A stretch of DNA of 64,000 bases from NCBI RefSeq assembly GCF_000340215.1, contig NW_006921532.1, forward strand, positions 9,763,172 through 9,827,171. Direction: 5' to 3'. Source of the DNA: Pseudocercospora fijiensis CIRAD86. Its lineage: Eukaryota; Ascomycota; Dothideomycetes; Mycosphaerellales; Mycosphaerellaceae. Below are positions 45,772 to 58,500 of the stretch, in pieces. The stretch's first letter is position 1. Each line of letters starts with the position of its first letter. The translations under genes were made by a program, and so were the position numbers. Below the pieces are notes generated by a model. The model ran no database searches. It was not told the DNA's origin and saw nothing but the letters and a program-made list of their open reading frames with translations.

Positions 45772-48335
45772 ATGACCAAACCAAGAGTGTTGTACTGGTG
45801 AGATCTCTTCGACTTCTGATGTCGGGTGGGTTCATCTGACAATCCCTAGGTTTCGAACCGACTTGAGACTTCACGATTCGCCAGCGTTGAAGGCTGCTCT
45901 TGACCTACAACCTGAAGTCCTGTATGCCTTCATCATATCGACCCTTAGTACAGTGTCTTACGGCCTTTCAGGTATCCGATCTGGTGTTGGGACTCTCACT
46001 ACGTCTACAGGGCAAGAGTAGGAGCAAATCGGTTTCAATTCCTCGTACGTTGCACTGACGAGTGTTCCGTGCCACCCTTTCGAGCTGATGTGAACCACCC
46101 AGATCGACTGTCAAAACGATGTCTCGAAAAGCATCACGAAGTTGAACAAGAAGAGCAAGCTTTTCGTGCTTCGTGAGCCTGCAGTGACACTATTGCCGAA
46201 GCTCTTCAAGGCTTGGAAAATTAGCCATTTGGTCTTCGAAAAGGATACTGATGCTTACGCACGAGAGCGAGATGCCAAGGTCACCGAAGCAGCCAAGAAG
46301 GCAGGAGTGGAAGTCATCGTAAGTTGAAATGACGCGTCCATTATTGTATCGCGATGCGGACTGACCATATGTGGCGGTTTCTAGATTAAGAACGGAAGGA
46401 CTCTCTTCGACCCAGACGACATCGTGAAGGCGAACGGCGGGAAACCAACGATGAGTATCAGCCAACTTCAACAGGCAGGAGCGAAAATCGGGGACATTGA
46501 GCAACCCATCGATGCACCAAAGTCTTTGCCTGACCCCGGAGACATGACCTTGAAGATTGAGCAAACCAAGCCCGATCCGAATCCCGACTTCAACGAGAGC
46601 CATCGCGAGAGCGACGATGCAACTTTCGACTCGGGAATCGCTGGTCCAAGTGGTAAATTTGATCCTCCTACGCTTGCGGAGCTGGGCATGAAAGCTGCTA
46701 CCTCGCCACACAAGGGCGGCGAGTCTGTCGTCTTGCACAGTCTGGAGAATATTCTGGCTGATGAAGGTGAGCACATCGAAGTTTCAGCCTCTCCATGTGG
46801 TGTAGCATCTCAGTTTGGAGAGACTCGCTGACCATAATCTCTTCACGCCAGACTACGCGGCCACGTTCCAGAAGCCGAAAACGTCTCCAGCTGCATTCGA
46901 GCCACAATCGACCTTTTTGACCTCCCCATATCTGCACTTCGGTGCTCTGTCATGCCGCTACGTAGGTCACTTCGCCTGCAGCCCGCACAAAGTATGCTAA
47001 ATCCATATCCAGTTCTATCATCGAGTCGCAGAGATTGTCGAGAGGAGAAAGAAGGAGAAGAAGCCCACGAGCTCGCCACCCGAATCATTGGCCGGGCAAC
47101 TTCTTTTCCGCGACATGTATTTTGCGGCACAGGCCTCGCTTGGCTGGAGCTTTGGTCAAACATACAACAATTCTCACTGCCGCTTTGTGCCATGGCATCT
47201 TCCCAGCAAAGTCGACATTCTGAGTAAGCGCACGACTGGAGCGTATGAGATTGACGATGAGGAGAAAGAAATCTGGTTCCAGCGGTGGCGGTCCGGCACC
47301 ACTGGTACGCATTCAATAAAGAGCAGCCCGTCATTATGGAAGCAGTGCAGCTGCTAACAGGTGGTCTAGGCTTTCCGTGGATAGATGCAATCATGAGGCA
47401 GCTTAGAGCCGAGGGCTGGATCCAGTACGATATTGTCTTTACCTGAGAGAATTCTTTCGCTAATCATATGCTTGTCCAGTCATTTAGCAAGACATTCAGT
47501 GGCATGCTTCTTGACCAGGGGTGGATGTTACATCTCGTGGGAAAGAGGTGCTGAGGTGTTTGAAGAACTATTGATTGATCACGAAGCTGCATGTAACATT
47601 GGGAATTGGCAATGGCTCAGCTGTACGGCATTTTTTGCTCAATTCTATCGGTGGTAAGCACCAACAGTATGGGGAGGAGTTCGCGAGTAGCGACGCTGAC
47701 ACAACCAACAGTTACAGCCCAATTGCTTTTGGAAAGAAATGGGATCCGGGTAACTCCTCGTTGATGCAAGGCCCGAGCACAGTGCAATGCTGACAACAAT
47801 TTCAGATGGCGACTTTGTCCGCAAATACGTACCAGAGCTTAAAGACTTCCCCAAGAAATTCATTTACGAGCCACACAAGGCACCCATCGCCGATCAGAAA
47901 AAGGCCGGAGTGCTCATCAAAGGAGACGGCTCGGACACGGAGATGGATGGACTGAAAGTATACCCAAAGCCCATGTTCGACTTCAATGAACGACGTGAAA
48001 TCTGTCTTCAGGGCATGAAGAATGCATATCAAGTGGGAATGTACGGCACGCACGAGAAAGTGCTTGATGGCAGCTGGAAGCAGGCTTTCGACGATGCGGC
48101 TGAAGGTCCGACCGAGGGCGATCATGGAGGTCCGGGTGGACTGGACACTTACTCTGATGCGGACGGCGCCGAAGAGGCAGATCCAGTTGCAGCGAAAACG
48201 TCGAAATTGAAGAAGCAAGGTTCGAAAGGAAGTGCTTCAACGCAGTCGAGCCCCAAAGCCACACGGGCTGGACACAAGAGAGAACATTCCCAGAGCACTC
48301 TCGATGGGAAATTTGAGAAGCGGACCAGGGGCTGA
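45772..48335 (+). CDS. (6-4) photolyase / cryptochrome family flavoprotein (11 exons)
   Basis: Exons 45772-45797, 45850-45921, 45972-46044, 46103-46318, 46385-46766, 46852-46961, 47013-47304, 47370-47424, 47480-47653, 47712-47749 and 47806-48335; 655 aa. The N-terminal photolyase alpha/beta domain starts [14 protein letters not shown]. The FAD-binding helical domain carries [19 protein letters not shown], and HHLARH at 409-414. His410 and His414 have the spacing of the catalytic pair of (6-4) photolyases. YISWERG and the [15 protein letters not shown] flavin-pocket region follow. The C-terminal tail (about 130 aa, acidic then basic with KR patches) may be a nuclear signal. The enzyme would repair UV (6-4) photoproducts with light, or act as a blue-light receptor like fungal animal-type cryptochromes. 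All ten introns are 50-85 bp with gt..ag borders. Confidence 0.92.
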
Positions 48336-49048
48336 GCTGTGGGGGTCGTCTGATCAAGAGTTCGATTACCCATGATCCGGTTGAGTGCTGTTCTTGGCTG
48401 GTGCTACTTGAGAGATCAATTCGGTGTTGTACAACGGGCGATGGCTCCTCGGGCGACGGGCAGTAGTTCTATGGCGTCTTCAAAGCCTGCTGTGACGCTT
48501 GCCTTCTTCATCCTCGTTCGACGAAACCTTCTCCACCAACCCGTCGATATCGTTCTCGAGAGCCCCACCGTATAGAGCAGGCGGATGGAAAGCCAAATTA
48601 GACAGTTGACTCGGAATAGAGTCATTAGATTCACTTGCCTTCGGTATCAATTGTGGCCAAGAGCATGGATGCCGCACAAAACTGTGAACTGAACAGCTCC
48701 GATGTTTCTGATTGCGGGATGGATGCTCGTCTCTCCAGAGTCATTCCATACTCCGTCGACATATCGACCAATGACTGAATTCATAATGGGATATATCACG
48801 ATGTATGTGCAGTATAGGAATGACATGCAGTGCACACTGCCAAGTGCGCTGACATCCTTGGTGATGGTTTCGAGACGTGAAACAGCGACAACAGGGCTGG
48901 CAGATGTGAGCAGTAGCCAGCGTAAGAAAATAGAATTCTATATCTGATGTATTTTTCTAGGGCCATGAATTTCGAGAAGACGTCTAGCACTCATGTAGGG
49001 TTTCGTAGAGGTTGAGCCATCGCTGGAGGTTATCTGGCGATATTGGTT
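48336..49048. other. Intergenic between convergent genes
   Basis: Region between the 3' ends of the photolyase (+) and acetoacetyl-CoA synthetase (-) genes, about 0.7 kb. Short frames only; none supported. Confidence 0.5.
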
Positions 49049-51634
49049 TTATATTCTGGCCGGCCTAGGCTCTCTCTCGATTTCTCGGAAGCGCTTGAAG
49101 TAAGCGATCGCGTGCGGATTGGAGACCGTGTTGCTCGGGTTGACATCTTTGCCAGATATAGTCTGCTTGACAGCCGATTCAACCTTCTTTCCATTGATCG
49201 TGGTGGGGATCTCAGGAACCTGAATGATGAATCGTGGGACGTGACGCGCAGATAGGCTGGTTTTGATGGCATTGCGGATGGCGTTCACCAGCTCGGGCGT
49301 CATTACATGCCCTTCGAGCATCACACAGAACAAGAAGACGTCTTCATCTTTGTCCTGTGGTCTTCGACGTCCAACACACAAGGTCTGTGAGATGTCTTCA
49401 GTAAACGGCGGAGCTTCCACGATTGAGTAGATCTGAACTATTAGCACAGTGAAATACGATAACGTCGACGTGCTTACTTCGCCAGAGCCAAAGCGTATGC
49501 CAGATGGGTCTATTAAAAGTCAGCTTGGGGCCCGTCTTAGAGGACATCACGGTGCACTGACTCAAGACTCCGTCGCTTCTCCCGTGCATGATGAGACCAC
49601 CCGTCTTCGGGTTGAACTGCAGCCAGTCGTGCTGAGCCCAGACATCGATGTTGTCGAACCTCTCAAAGTACGACGATCTGTACCTGCTTCCATCCTCATC
49701 ACCCCAGAAAAAGCACGGCATGCCTGTTTCACGGCCTACATTAGCGAGTAAGTCTGGCCAGTGGGTGTCAATAACTTACTCGCGAAAGGGCGCCGCACGA
49801 CCATTTCACCTGCTTCACCACTTTCTAGGATGCTCTGGCCTGTCTCGGGATGAGCCACATCGACGTCCATACCAAGTGCGAATATCTGCATTTCACCTAC
49901 GCGAGACAGTCAGCACAAAGATTCAAAAGATCGCTGATTGGGAGCTCCTACCAGCATAGACTGGCCCGGCGGGATCAGCAGCGATCAGAGATGTCGCCGT
50001 GTCTGTTCCTCCAGCAGTATTGCAAAGATGCACCTGAGAAGGAAATGACCGATAGAACCATCGGTATTGTTCGGCCTGGCAGCGTCAATCTTCAATTGCA
50101 ACGAAGCCGTACGAAAGCGATAGGCGTTCAATGACACTTACCGAGAGAGTTGCTCCTGTCGTATAGACAATCCTCAAAGATTTCAGGTCAAACTCCTGCT
50201 TAGGAATGGTCTTGGACATTTCGAGTTCCAGAAGATACCTAGGCGAGGAGCCAAAGTACGTGACGGCATATTTCTCACACATTCTGAGCAGCTGTTTCGC
50301 ATCAGGATACATCGGGCTCCCATTGTAGACTATCGTCGTTGCACCACTGAAGACGAACCAGTCAGCGAGCGGTCAGCAGCCTTGAGGCATGCACCGACCT
50401 GGCGAAATACTGAAAGAGAAGGGTCAGCAGCGATTCCTCGCTTGGTTGTGACGGGAATACATGGCTGATCAGCGAGATCTCTGGCGTTCGGCCGAGCTCT
50501 CCGATAGCACTCCCAGGATTCGACTCACACCGTTCATGACGTAAAAGACCACCCATGAAGTCGAAGAATACTGCATGATCACGTCCTTGGGCGTGGTATT
50601 GTTGTGCACCACGGCAATTTTCTTGAGCTGCAGGATCAGTCCGTGTTGATGAACCTAAAGAGTAATGACTCGAAAGTCAGCGAATTTCTTAGACATTGGC
50701 GTGTTTTCCGGTCATTGCTGACGATGCATTTGGGCTCTCCCGTTGTTCCTGAGGAGTAACATATCCTGTGATAGCTCTGATTAGCAAAAGCAGCCTCTCG
50801 AGTCCTGCGAGCATGACCTCACATCAAAGGATAATTGAATGGAACTCGCGTGAATGTCAAATCATCTTGAGGATTAGCTTTCCGCAGAAAGTCGTCGAAC
50901 ATGCACAGGTTGGTCGACGACGGCTTGAGAGGCACAATGAAGAGCTGTGGCTGCAGCTCCAGACGCTTCACTACGTTCTCGACTTTGCTGATTGTCGATA
51001 CCGCCTTTCCCTTGTAGATTGTGTGAGAGTCGGCAAACATGATGGTAGGTCGTACTTGTTTCAAGCGCGAAACACAGCCCTCAAGTCCCAGATCAGGGCT
51101 GATGCACGTGAAGATTGCAGCAATGCTGGCAGATGCGTGATACAAGACCTGGGCTGCGATGGATGTGGCTACGAGTGCTGCAACCCGGTCTCCCTTCTTG
51201 ATTCCACAGTGGCGGAGTGCGCTGGCAGCAATTCTTACTTGCTCGCGAAACTCGGCCCAGGTCAGAATCGAACTCGTGTCCGTGTCGTCTCGAAGGCCGA
51301 TCAAGGCTGTAGCATCATCATTCGGGTTGGAAAACAGCGCATTCTCGGCATAATTCATCTCATGGCCATGGAACCACTTCGGATTGGCACTCATGGGAAT
51401 GGTGTCGTCGTAGGCTTTCTTCCCCGGCGGCAGGCGAGGCTTCAGATCTAGGTAGGCATACAAGTCTCTCCAGAAGTCGTGTGGTCTATGCACGCTCCAC
51501 CGATGAAGATCTCGAGAGGTCCTGAGATTCTGGGAGAAGCGGGTGTTGACATGTCGGCGATATTTGTCCATTGATGTCTGGCCGGGAGTGGGGGTAGTCC
51601 AGAGGAGCTCTGGCTCGTCTTTGCGGTCGTTCAT
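49049..51634 (-). CDS. Acetoacetyl-CoA synthetase (10 exons, one of 11 nt)
   Basis: Exons from the start: 51634-50823, 50765-50723, 50654-50529, 50409-50399, 50346-50142, 50075-49952, 49896-49780, 49723-49562, 49509-49478 and 49432-49049; 671 aa, the usual family length. The ANL-superfamily enzyme activates acetoacetate to acetoacetyl-CoA via an adenylate. Visible motifs: the phosphate-binding loop YSSGTTGEPK spanning the first splice junction, GSSPRYL, YTTGATLSAEQY, the GGTDTATS core, HDWLQFNPKTGG, GRSDG, and the C-terminal INGKKVE lysine motif. Exon 4 is an 11-nt microexon coding YFAS(phase 2), needed to restore the ..SGATTIVYNGSP segment. The donors after exons 2 and 4 are weak (gtcagc, gtcggt). 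It is divergent from the HUT1-like gene across 443 bp. Confidence 0.9.
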
Positions 51635-52077
51635 GGCGCAAACGACGATGCAATGGTAATAAGTTTGCGAGCAGATATCGTAGAATAGAGGCTACAGCAT
51701 GACTGGCCGAGTGGGCCGAGGGGGAGCGGCGCGCCTCGCCGCACGAGAGCGTCTCAGCGTGTCTTCCCGCAAGCCCAGCATGAGTAATGCATTGTCTTAT
51801 ATGTGTCCATGAGGTCGAGTCGGTATGGAATAATGTACACGCTCCACGGGCAGGCTTCCAAGAGGCAATGCAATAGAATATCATAGCGTCGGACATGGCC
51901 ACTTGTTCTTGTGCTTGGCGCAGATCCTGGCCCACGCCCGAGCCCCCTTTGGAGTTTGAAAGACAGACTCGACATTGACATCAACATCGACATTGACATC
52001 AACATCGACATCGACATCGACATCGACATCGACATCGGCAACTGCACACCGTCCGATCGCTGTGACACATCTTTGCA
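51635..52077. promoter_or_regulatory. Divergent intergenic region with GACATC hexamer repeat
   Basis: Shared upstream region of the acetoacetyl-CoA synthetase (-) and HUT1-like (+) genes. A hexamer-based array (gacatc with variants, about 69 bp) lies at 51969-52037, ending 40 bp before the HUT1-like ATG. It is open in several frames and yields Asp-Ile, Asp-Val or Ser-Thr repeats, which explains spurious open frames here. A regulatory effect is only inferred from position. Confidence 0.55.
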
Positions 52078-53363
52078 ATGTCTCGCCAAAATGGCAGTGT
52101 CTCCGCACGACACGGCAACGGCATTGTGAAGCAAGTCGCGAATGGCTCGACCATCGCCGGCAAAAATGATATCGCCCTGCCAGCTATTGGCAATAGACAC
52201 TCGCGAGACTCTGCCACAACATTGAACCTGCTCATATGTGTAGGCGGCATCTACGCGTCTTTGTACGTCTACCTCCTTCATACTGTCAGACTATCGAATA
52301 CTAATGTGTCCTCAGCCTGACATGGGGTGTCTTGCAGGAACGAATAACGACCACGAACTATGGAACCGAGACCAAGAGAGAAGTGTTCAAATACCCAGTC
52401 GTGATGAACACCGTTCAGTCGACCTTCGCCGCAATCCTTGGATATGTCTATGTCTTGGCCACACGCAAAAGCTCAGCAGACCTGCCAGTCTTTCCTTCCA
52501 AAGCAATCCTCTGGCCATTGAGCTTAGTGGCCATAACGTCTTCACTGGCCTCGCCCTTTGGCTATGCTAGTCTGCAACATGTGGATTACATCACATTCAT
52601 ATTGGCCAAATCATGCAAGTTACTGCCAGTAATGTTCTTGCATATCACGCTTTACGGCAAGCGATATCCATTCTACAAGTACGCAGTCGTTGCGCTCGTA
52701 ACTTTGGGTGTCTCCATCTTCACCCTTTACCAATCCTCGGGGAAAAAACCGAAGGGTGCCCGTACCAACAGCACGTACGGACTCACTTTACTCTCCATCA
52801 ATCTGATCTTCGATGGCCTCACGAATACCACACAGGACGATATATACGCCAGGTTCCGGCCATACACCGGACAACAAATGATGTGCGCATTGAACGTCCT
52901 GTCTACGATCCTGACGTCTTGCTTTCTCTTGCTTGCGCCATATCTGGCAGAGTCGGGAATCGGCGGAGTGGTTGGACTAGACCTTACCAAGGGAGCGAAC
53001 GAGCTATATGAGGCGCTTGCGTTCGTACAGCGGCACCCGACTGTCGGCTGGGATATCCTTGGCTTTGCTGTTTGTGGCGCTCTGGGCCAAGTGTTCATCT
53101 GTAAGGACGATTTCCCAAGTTGCCGCATGAATACTGACGCTTTCCCAGTCATGACACTTTCAATATTTGGCAGTCTGTTGCTCGTCACTGTGACGGTGAC
53201 GCGCAAGATGCTGACCATGATTCTGTCTGTGGTTTGGTTCGGGCATAGCCTCACCAGGATGCAGTGGCTCGGAGTTGGACTGGTATTTGGCGGCATTGGC
53301 ATCGAGGCGGAACTGAGCAAGCGAGAGAAACGGCGAAAGCTGGGCGAGAAGAAGCGCAGCTGA
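52078..53363 (+). CDS. HUT1: UDP-galactose transporter-like protein, HUT1/SLC35B1 family (3 exons)
   Basis: Exons 52078-52262, 52316-53100 and 53149-53363; 394 aa. The first junction restores ASFLTWGVLQERITTT, a hallmark of SLC35B1/Hut1. The second joins GQVFI to FMTLSIFGSLLLVTVTVTRK. About ten hydrophobic segments follow a hydrophilic 45-residue N-terminus. The TVTRKMLTM..SVVWFGH segment is typical of nucleotide-sugar transporters. The lysine-rich C-terminus (GEKKRS) resembles an ER-retrieval type tail. Family members localise to the ER and were linked to UDP-galactose or ATP/ADP exchange. The second intron is 48 nt without an in-frame stop, so retention would insert 16 residues into a transmembrane region. 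Confidence 0.92.
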
Positions 53364-53683
53364 GGCATATCATGTGCATAGATCATCGAGGCTCAAGAAG
53401 TGATGTGAATATTCACGTCGAGTCGAGTCGAGGCGAGGCTTGCACGTTGTGGCGTGGTCGGTGAAGACTACCTAGCTATTTTCCGTTCTGAGACGAACCT
53501 GGCTCGCGCCAGCGCCAGCGCCAGCGCCAGCGCCACAACTCTAATAACCCCTGCGCCAAGTCCAATTTCTCTCGCATTACCTATTCGACTTTACTTTACC
53601 TCGCCCCCAGCTGATCCTATACCAACACCCACACTCTCTCATATTATTGCTCATAAGACGCACTGTCGCGTGTCAAAAAAAAC
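53364..53683. other. Intergenic with CAGCGC hexamer repeat
   Basis: Promoter/5' UTR of the CCCH zinc-finger gene. A hexamer repeat, cagcgc, lies at about 53505-53535, some 150 bp before the start codon, followed by a pyrimidine-rich stretch. Confidence 0.6.
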
Positions 53684-55316
53684 ATGGCATCCGAGCCCGA
53701 TAATGGGAGCGCAGAGGCGTCCCGCTACATGCAGCGCCTTGCCAAGTTTCGCGAGGCCGATGCTGAACGAGATGCCTTGGTTACACGGATTCTAAAGGAC
53801 TACGAAGAGCTCAAAGTCAGATACGAAGAGCGAGAAGATGACTACAAGGCATGGGTGGCGACTCGAAATTGTCATCAACGTCGCTGACCGCTACGATAGA
53901 ACGAAGTCGCATCACGCCGTATGTGGCAGAGTCGGGCGTCGACCTGCGAGCAGAGCCTCCAACGCGCCTTGCTTGAGCAGAAGCAGACTTCCGTTCGTCT
54001 TGGGAGGCCCAAGCACCGGATGCACGCGCTGATTTGAAGCAGAGCTCAAACAATTTTGTCTTATGTCTTATCGATGGCGATGGCGCGCTTTTCGAAGATC
54101 ACCTATATGCCATGGGCCGCGACGGTGGCAGTGAAGCTGCCTACCGCCTTCATACTGAGATACAAGCCCACCTCAAGTCTATTTATCCTGATGCGAACGT
54201 CGACGACTGGTCCATCATGGTACAAGTCGTCCTCAACCAACAAGGGCTTGCGAACAAGCTGCAGAACTGCGGTATCATCATGAACCCAAATGAGCTCGCG
54301 GCGTTTTCGCGTGCCTTTGGTCTCGCGCAGCCTCTATTCAGTTTTGTGGACGTTGGATCTGGGAAGGAGCGTGTGAGTTCACCTCGGGAGCTCCTGATGG
54401 AAAGCTACTGATTAATCTTCAGGCCGATCATAAGATCCGCGAGACCTTTCGACTGTACATGAAGATCTCTCAGTGTAAACATGTCTTCTTTGCACCTTGT
54501 AGCGACAATGGCTACTTGCCACTCCTCGAGTCCTACAAGAGAACCTCAGCTTCTCGCCTCACGCTGATCGAAGCGAGACCCGCCGAATCTGGATTCATCG
54601 AGCTTGGACTACAGCGAATCAAAATGCCCAGCATCTTCAGGAACGAGAATCTCCCCGGAAAGCCCATTCCAGCTGCATGCTCGCCCTTATCTGCAACGCC
54701 AGTCAGGGCGACTTCGACTTCGAGCATTCAAGCCGGCACGACCCCTTTTGTGCCGAACAGCCCTGCGACGTCGCGAGCGCCGTCTGTAGACTCCATCAAC
54801 TCGACACAGAACTCAACTTGGGCCACCATAGGCAAGAACGGCACTTCGAGCAAGACCATCAGCATTGCACCTAAGAAAAATCCAAACCGGAAGTTCATCC
54901 TCCTAAATGCCTACGACGAGCGAATCGATATCGAACTCCCTCGAACCGATCCAGGAGCTGAGGCCCGTTTTGCAGAGCGCCTTAAGAAGGAAGGCAAATG
55001 CTGCAACAGCTACCACTTGACTGGAAAGTGCGACGCTGGAGAGTATTGTGACTATCATCATGGCGAGAAATTTACTCCAGGCGAGCTCTTGGTCCTCAAG
55101 CATAAAGCGAGATCTCGAAGCTGCCCGAAGAAGTCCGCATGTCGAGACATGAAGTGCACTTTTGGACATCACTGCAAGTACGGACCTGAATGCTATTCAG
55201 ATGTCTGCTACTTTGTGGACACACATGGTCAGGACCCAACTCCAGCTAAGAGGATGTTCGAAGATGGTAGCGAAGAATGGATCCAAGCTTACTTGCAGAA
55301 AGTAGCTCATGCGTGA
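53684..55316 (+). CDS. CCCH zinc-finger protein with NYN/PIN-like N-terminal domain (4 exons)
   Basis: Exons 53684-53854, 53900-53992, 54043-54372 and 54423-55316; 495 aa. Introns are 45, 50 and 50 bp. An N-terminal coiled coil (about 15-85) leads to a domain starting FVLCLIDGDGALF. Its acidic IDGDG strand resembles the catalytic start of NYN/PIN-type RNases (inference). A Ser/Thr-rich linker follows. The first finger is C-x8-C-x5-C-x3-H (starting near residue 392, C-N-S-Y-H). A second Cys/His-rich region (SCPKKSACRDMKCTFGHHC) follows about 35 residues later. This domain order recurs in uncharacterised ascomycete proteins and suggests RNA binding, possibly RNA turnover. The second intron (donor gttcgt) is the least certain junction. 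Confidence 0.8.
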
Positions 55317-55544
55317 GCGAGGCTACGCCGATCAGTTGCGTAAGATAAAAAGTTGCGTAAGATAATCACTGGCAAAGGCAAGTGCAGTCCGTCGAGGCTG
55401 TGCTCCATATAACATCGATAACATTAAAGCACTAGTATTTCTAAATGAACAAACGTCCAAACGGAGGGCTGTCAGTCAGTGTATACATGCAGGACTGCTA
55501 GAATATTGGAACATCTAATCCTACAACAAAGGACGCTGGGCCCA

Positions 55545-58500
55545 TCAAGTGATGTCTACCAGGACCTCTCTACAAGGCGCACAAGGGACTTCCTCTTCTT
55601 CAGCCGTATATTTCCAGCATCTTGGACACTTCTTCGCCCTCGGCGGTAGGACGGCTACTTTCCCGTGGACGACATTACCGCCAATATGCAGCTCTACCGG
55701 TTGTTCATACCGCCACTCTTCATTTCGCTCTTTGTTGTGAGGGGCGTTGCTTAGCTGCAAAGCTTCTGCTTCGCTGACTACCAGCAAGTTCGCGAGCTCG
55801 TCCTTGCGTAGCCAGCTGAATGACGACTCTGCAGGATCGAAATGTGTAGGGAGAGCTATCTCAACTCGGCATGCGAGACCGCTTCCAAGCAGTCCCGCCG
55901 TACGAGCTTCTTCTTGGGCGACCTTGACAGCAGCAGAAATTGCCCTGAATAGTGCGAGAGATGAAGTCAAGCCCGCATCAGTTCGGACACCAAGGCTTTC
56001 GGCATCGAATGGCGACTTCCATTTTTGTTTGAGAGGATGTATGGAATCATTAGCGCTCTCAGCAGTCGACTTCATGCTTGCCGGCATCCATTCCCAAACT
56101 TCCTCAATGAGATGAGGTGTGACTGGGCCAAGCATTCTGCACAATTCTTGTAGGATGACCATCAAGATCGTCTGCGTATGTCTTCTAATAGCCGTGGATC
56201 CAGTATACAGCCGGTCTTTGATGATCTCGAAATAAAATGCGCTCAAGTCGCTGTTGATGAAGCGATTGATTTCCGTGATACAAGCGTAGAATTTGTAATC
56301 AGAATAGGCGCTGAACACTGTGCGGCTGCAAACACTTAGCTGCTGCAAGATGACACGATCCGCGAAGTCCAACTCCGACAGGAGATCATGCCTGGGCTTT
56401 GCATCTGGATAATTGTGCAAAACTCCAACAAGGAATCTGAAGGTCACACGATACTTTTGCAAAGATTGTTGCACGCTCTGGAGAACAGGCTGGGAGATGG
56501 CAACATCCTTGGTGTAATCGGACGAAGCCACCCAGAGACGAAGCACGTCTGGACCTAGGATACCTTTCTGGGCTTTGGTGGGAGGCGCCTGCTTGTGCTT
56601 CCCAGCTTTCGTCCTGCCCTTGGTCGACTGAACCAGCACGCCTGAGATGATTTCATCTGGCGAGACAACATTGCCAATACTCTTGCTCATCTTTCTCCCG
56701 TACCCGTCTAGTGTAAAACCGTGCGTCGTCAAGGTCTTGAATGGCGCAACGGGCTTTTCATCCGCGCTCTGGGCTGCAATGGCAGTCAATAAACTGCTTT
56801 GAAACCAGCCTCGATGCTGATCGGTGCCTTCAGAATACACGTTGCTTCGGGGAAGTCCATCAGTTCTTCTCTCCAGTGAGGTCCAGCTGGTTCCAGAATC
56901 GAACCACACGTCCATCGTATCACTACCACGGATCCATTTTCCAGGCTCAAGAGTGGGATGTAACCAAGCAGGCTCTGCCTTCGCGTCAGAAAACCATGCA
57001 TCTACGCCTCGCTCTTCTATGACGGAGATGATGTGGTGAATGCTCTCGTCGGAAATGCACGCTTCTCCAGTGTCGACATGGTATAATGCCGGTATAGGCA
57101 CTCCCCATGCGCGTTGTCGCGATATACACCACTGGCTTCTGCCTGCTATGAAGCTCTCCAGCCTGCTCTTGCCACTTTCAGGAATGAAATGTACAGATTC
57201 GAGGGCTGCCAACGCTCTATCCTTGACGGCGGAGATATCAGCAAACCACTGTGCCGTGGCACGGGTGATGACTGGCTGTTTCGTTCGCCAGTCGATGGGA
57301 TTCTTGTGTGTGAATTTGTGCGCAATTAATAAAAGTGGGCTGCGACTGGTGTGCACGGTTTCTGGTAGCAAGCTTCGGGGTGACCGCAGCACATCTAGCA
57401 CGGCTGTCACGCCTTGAGTCTGTGCATCGAGGCCATGGAAAGGTGGAGCACTATCCACCGTTCGAGGAAATGCATCCACGGTGTATCTGCCTTCGTCATC
57501 TACAGGCGCAAAAGCTGGCCCAACGCCTTGCGCTTGACAGACCTGCCAGTCATCAATTCCATGACCTGGAGCAATGTGGACAACTCCGGTACCAGATGTT
57601 GCTGTCACGAATGGCGCCTCAAAAAGCGGAGACTCGGAGTCTTGGAAAATGTTGTAGCAGCAGCCACCCAGTTCATGTCCAGAGATGGCATCAATAACAA
57701 CCTCCAATCGCGTGCCTTCGGGGAGATGAGACAAGACATGCTCAATTCGCTCTTTGGCTACTAAGAGTTGGTCTTGGCCGGCGGCGAGATTCGATTCGTC
57801 AGCAATTGATATGACAGAGTACTCGATGTCACTGCCAACCGCAATGGCTTTGTTTGCAGGCAATGTCCATGGCGTTGTTGTCCAGATGAGGGCGCTGATC
57901 GTGTCCGGTCTGATGCTCGGGTTCGCCTTGAGCACATTCGGAAGCTTTACAAATGGCATCTTCACAAAAGCAGCAGTACATGTGTGACTGTCATCGTACT
58001 CTAGCTCAGCTTCCGCAAGGGCCGTCCGCGAGGAAGGTGACCAGTATACCGGCCGATGATGTCGTGAAATGAGGCCTGTTCTTAACTTAGCATGCTTTAG
58101 AGATCATCCTGTCTGCGCATCATGCCATTTCACCTTTTCTGACCATATCTCCGAACACGTCCAACTGCCTGAGCTCAAATGTTTTGTCCATAGTTCTGTA
58201 TGGCCTATCCCATTCACCCATCACACCCCATTCCCGAAAGCTCTTCTTTTGCAGCTCAATTGTTTCCGTAGCCAACTTTCTTGCAGCAGCTCGAATATCA
58301 GCAGCACTCATTTGCTGGCTCAAAGCTGTCGCTACCTTTGCTTCTTGCCTTGGGGCCTTTGGCTGCTGCAAGGCCTTGAGCTCGATAGGAAGGCCGTGGC
58401 AGTCCCATCCTGGCGTGTATTGTACCCTCCTGCCTCTCGATAGTTCAGAGCGCAACATGAGGTCTTTTAGGATTTTGTTTAGCGCATGTCCGACATGCAC

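Noticed and set aside
51754..52250. Open frames coding Asp-Val, Asp-Ile or Ser-Thr repeats
   Set aside because: All frames are opened by the gacatc hexamer array. They have no independent coding evidence.
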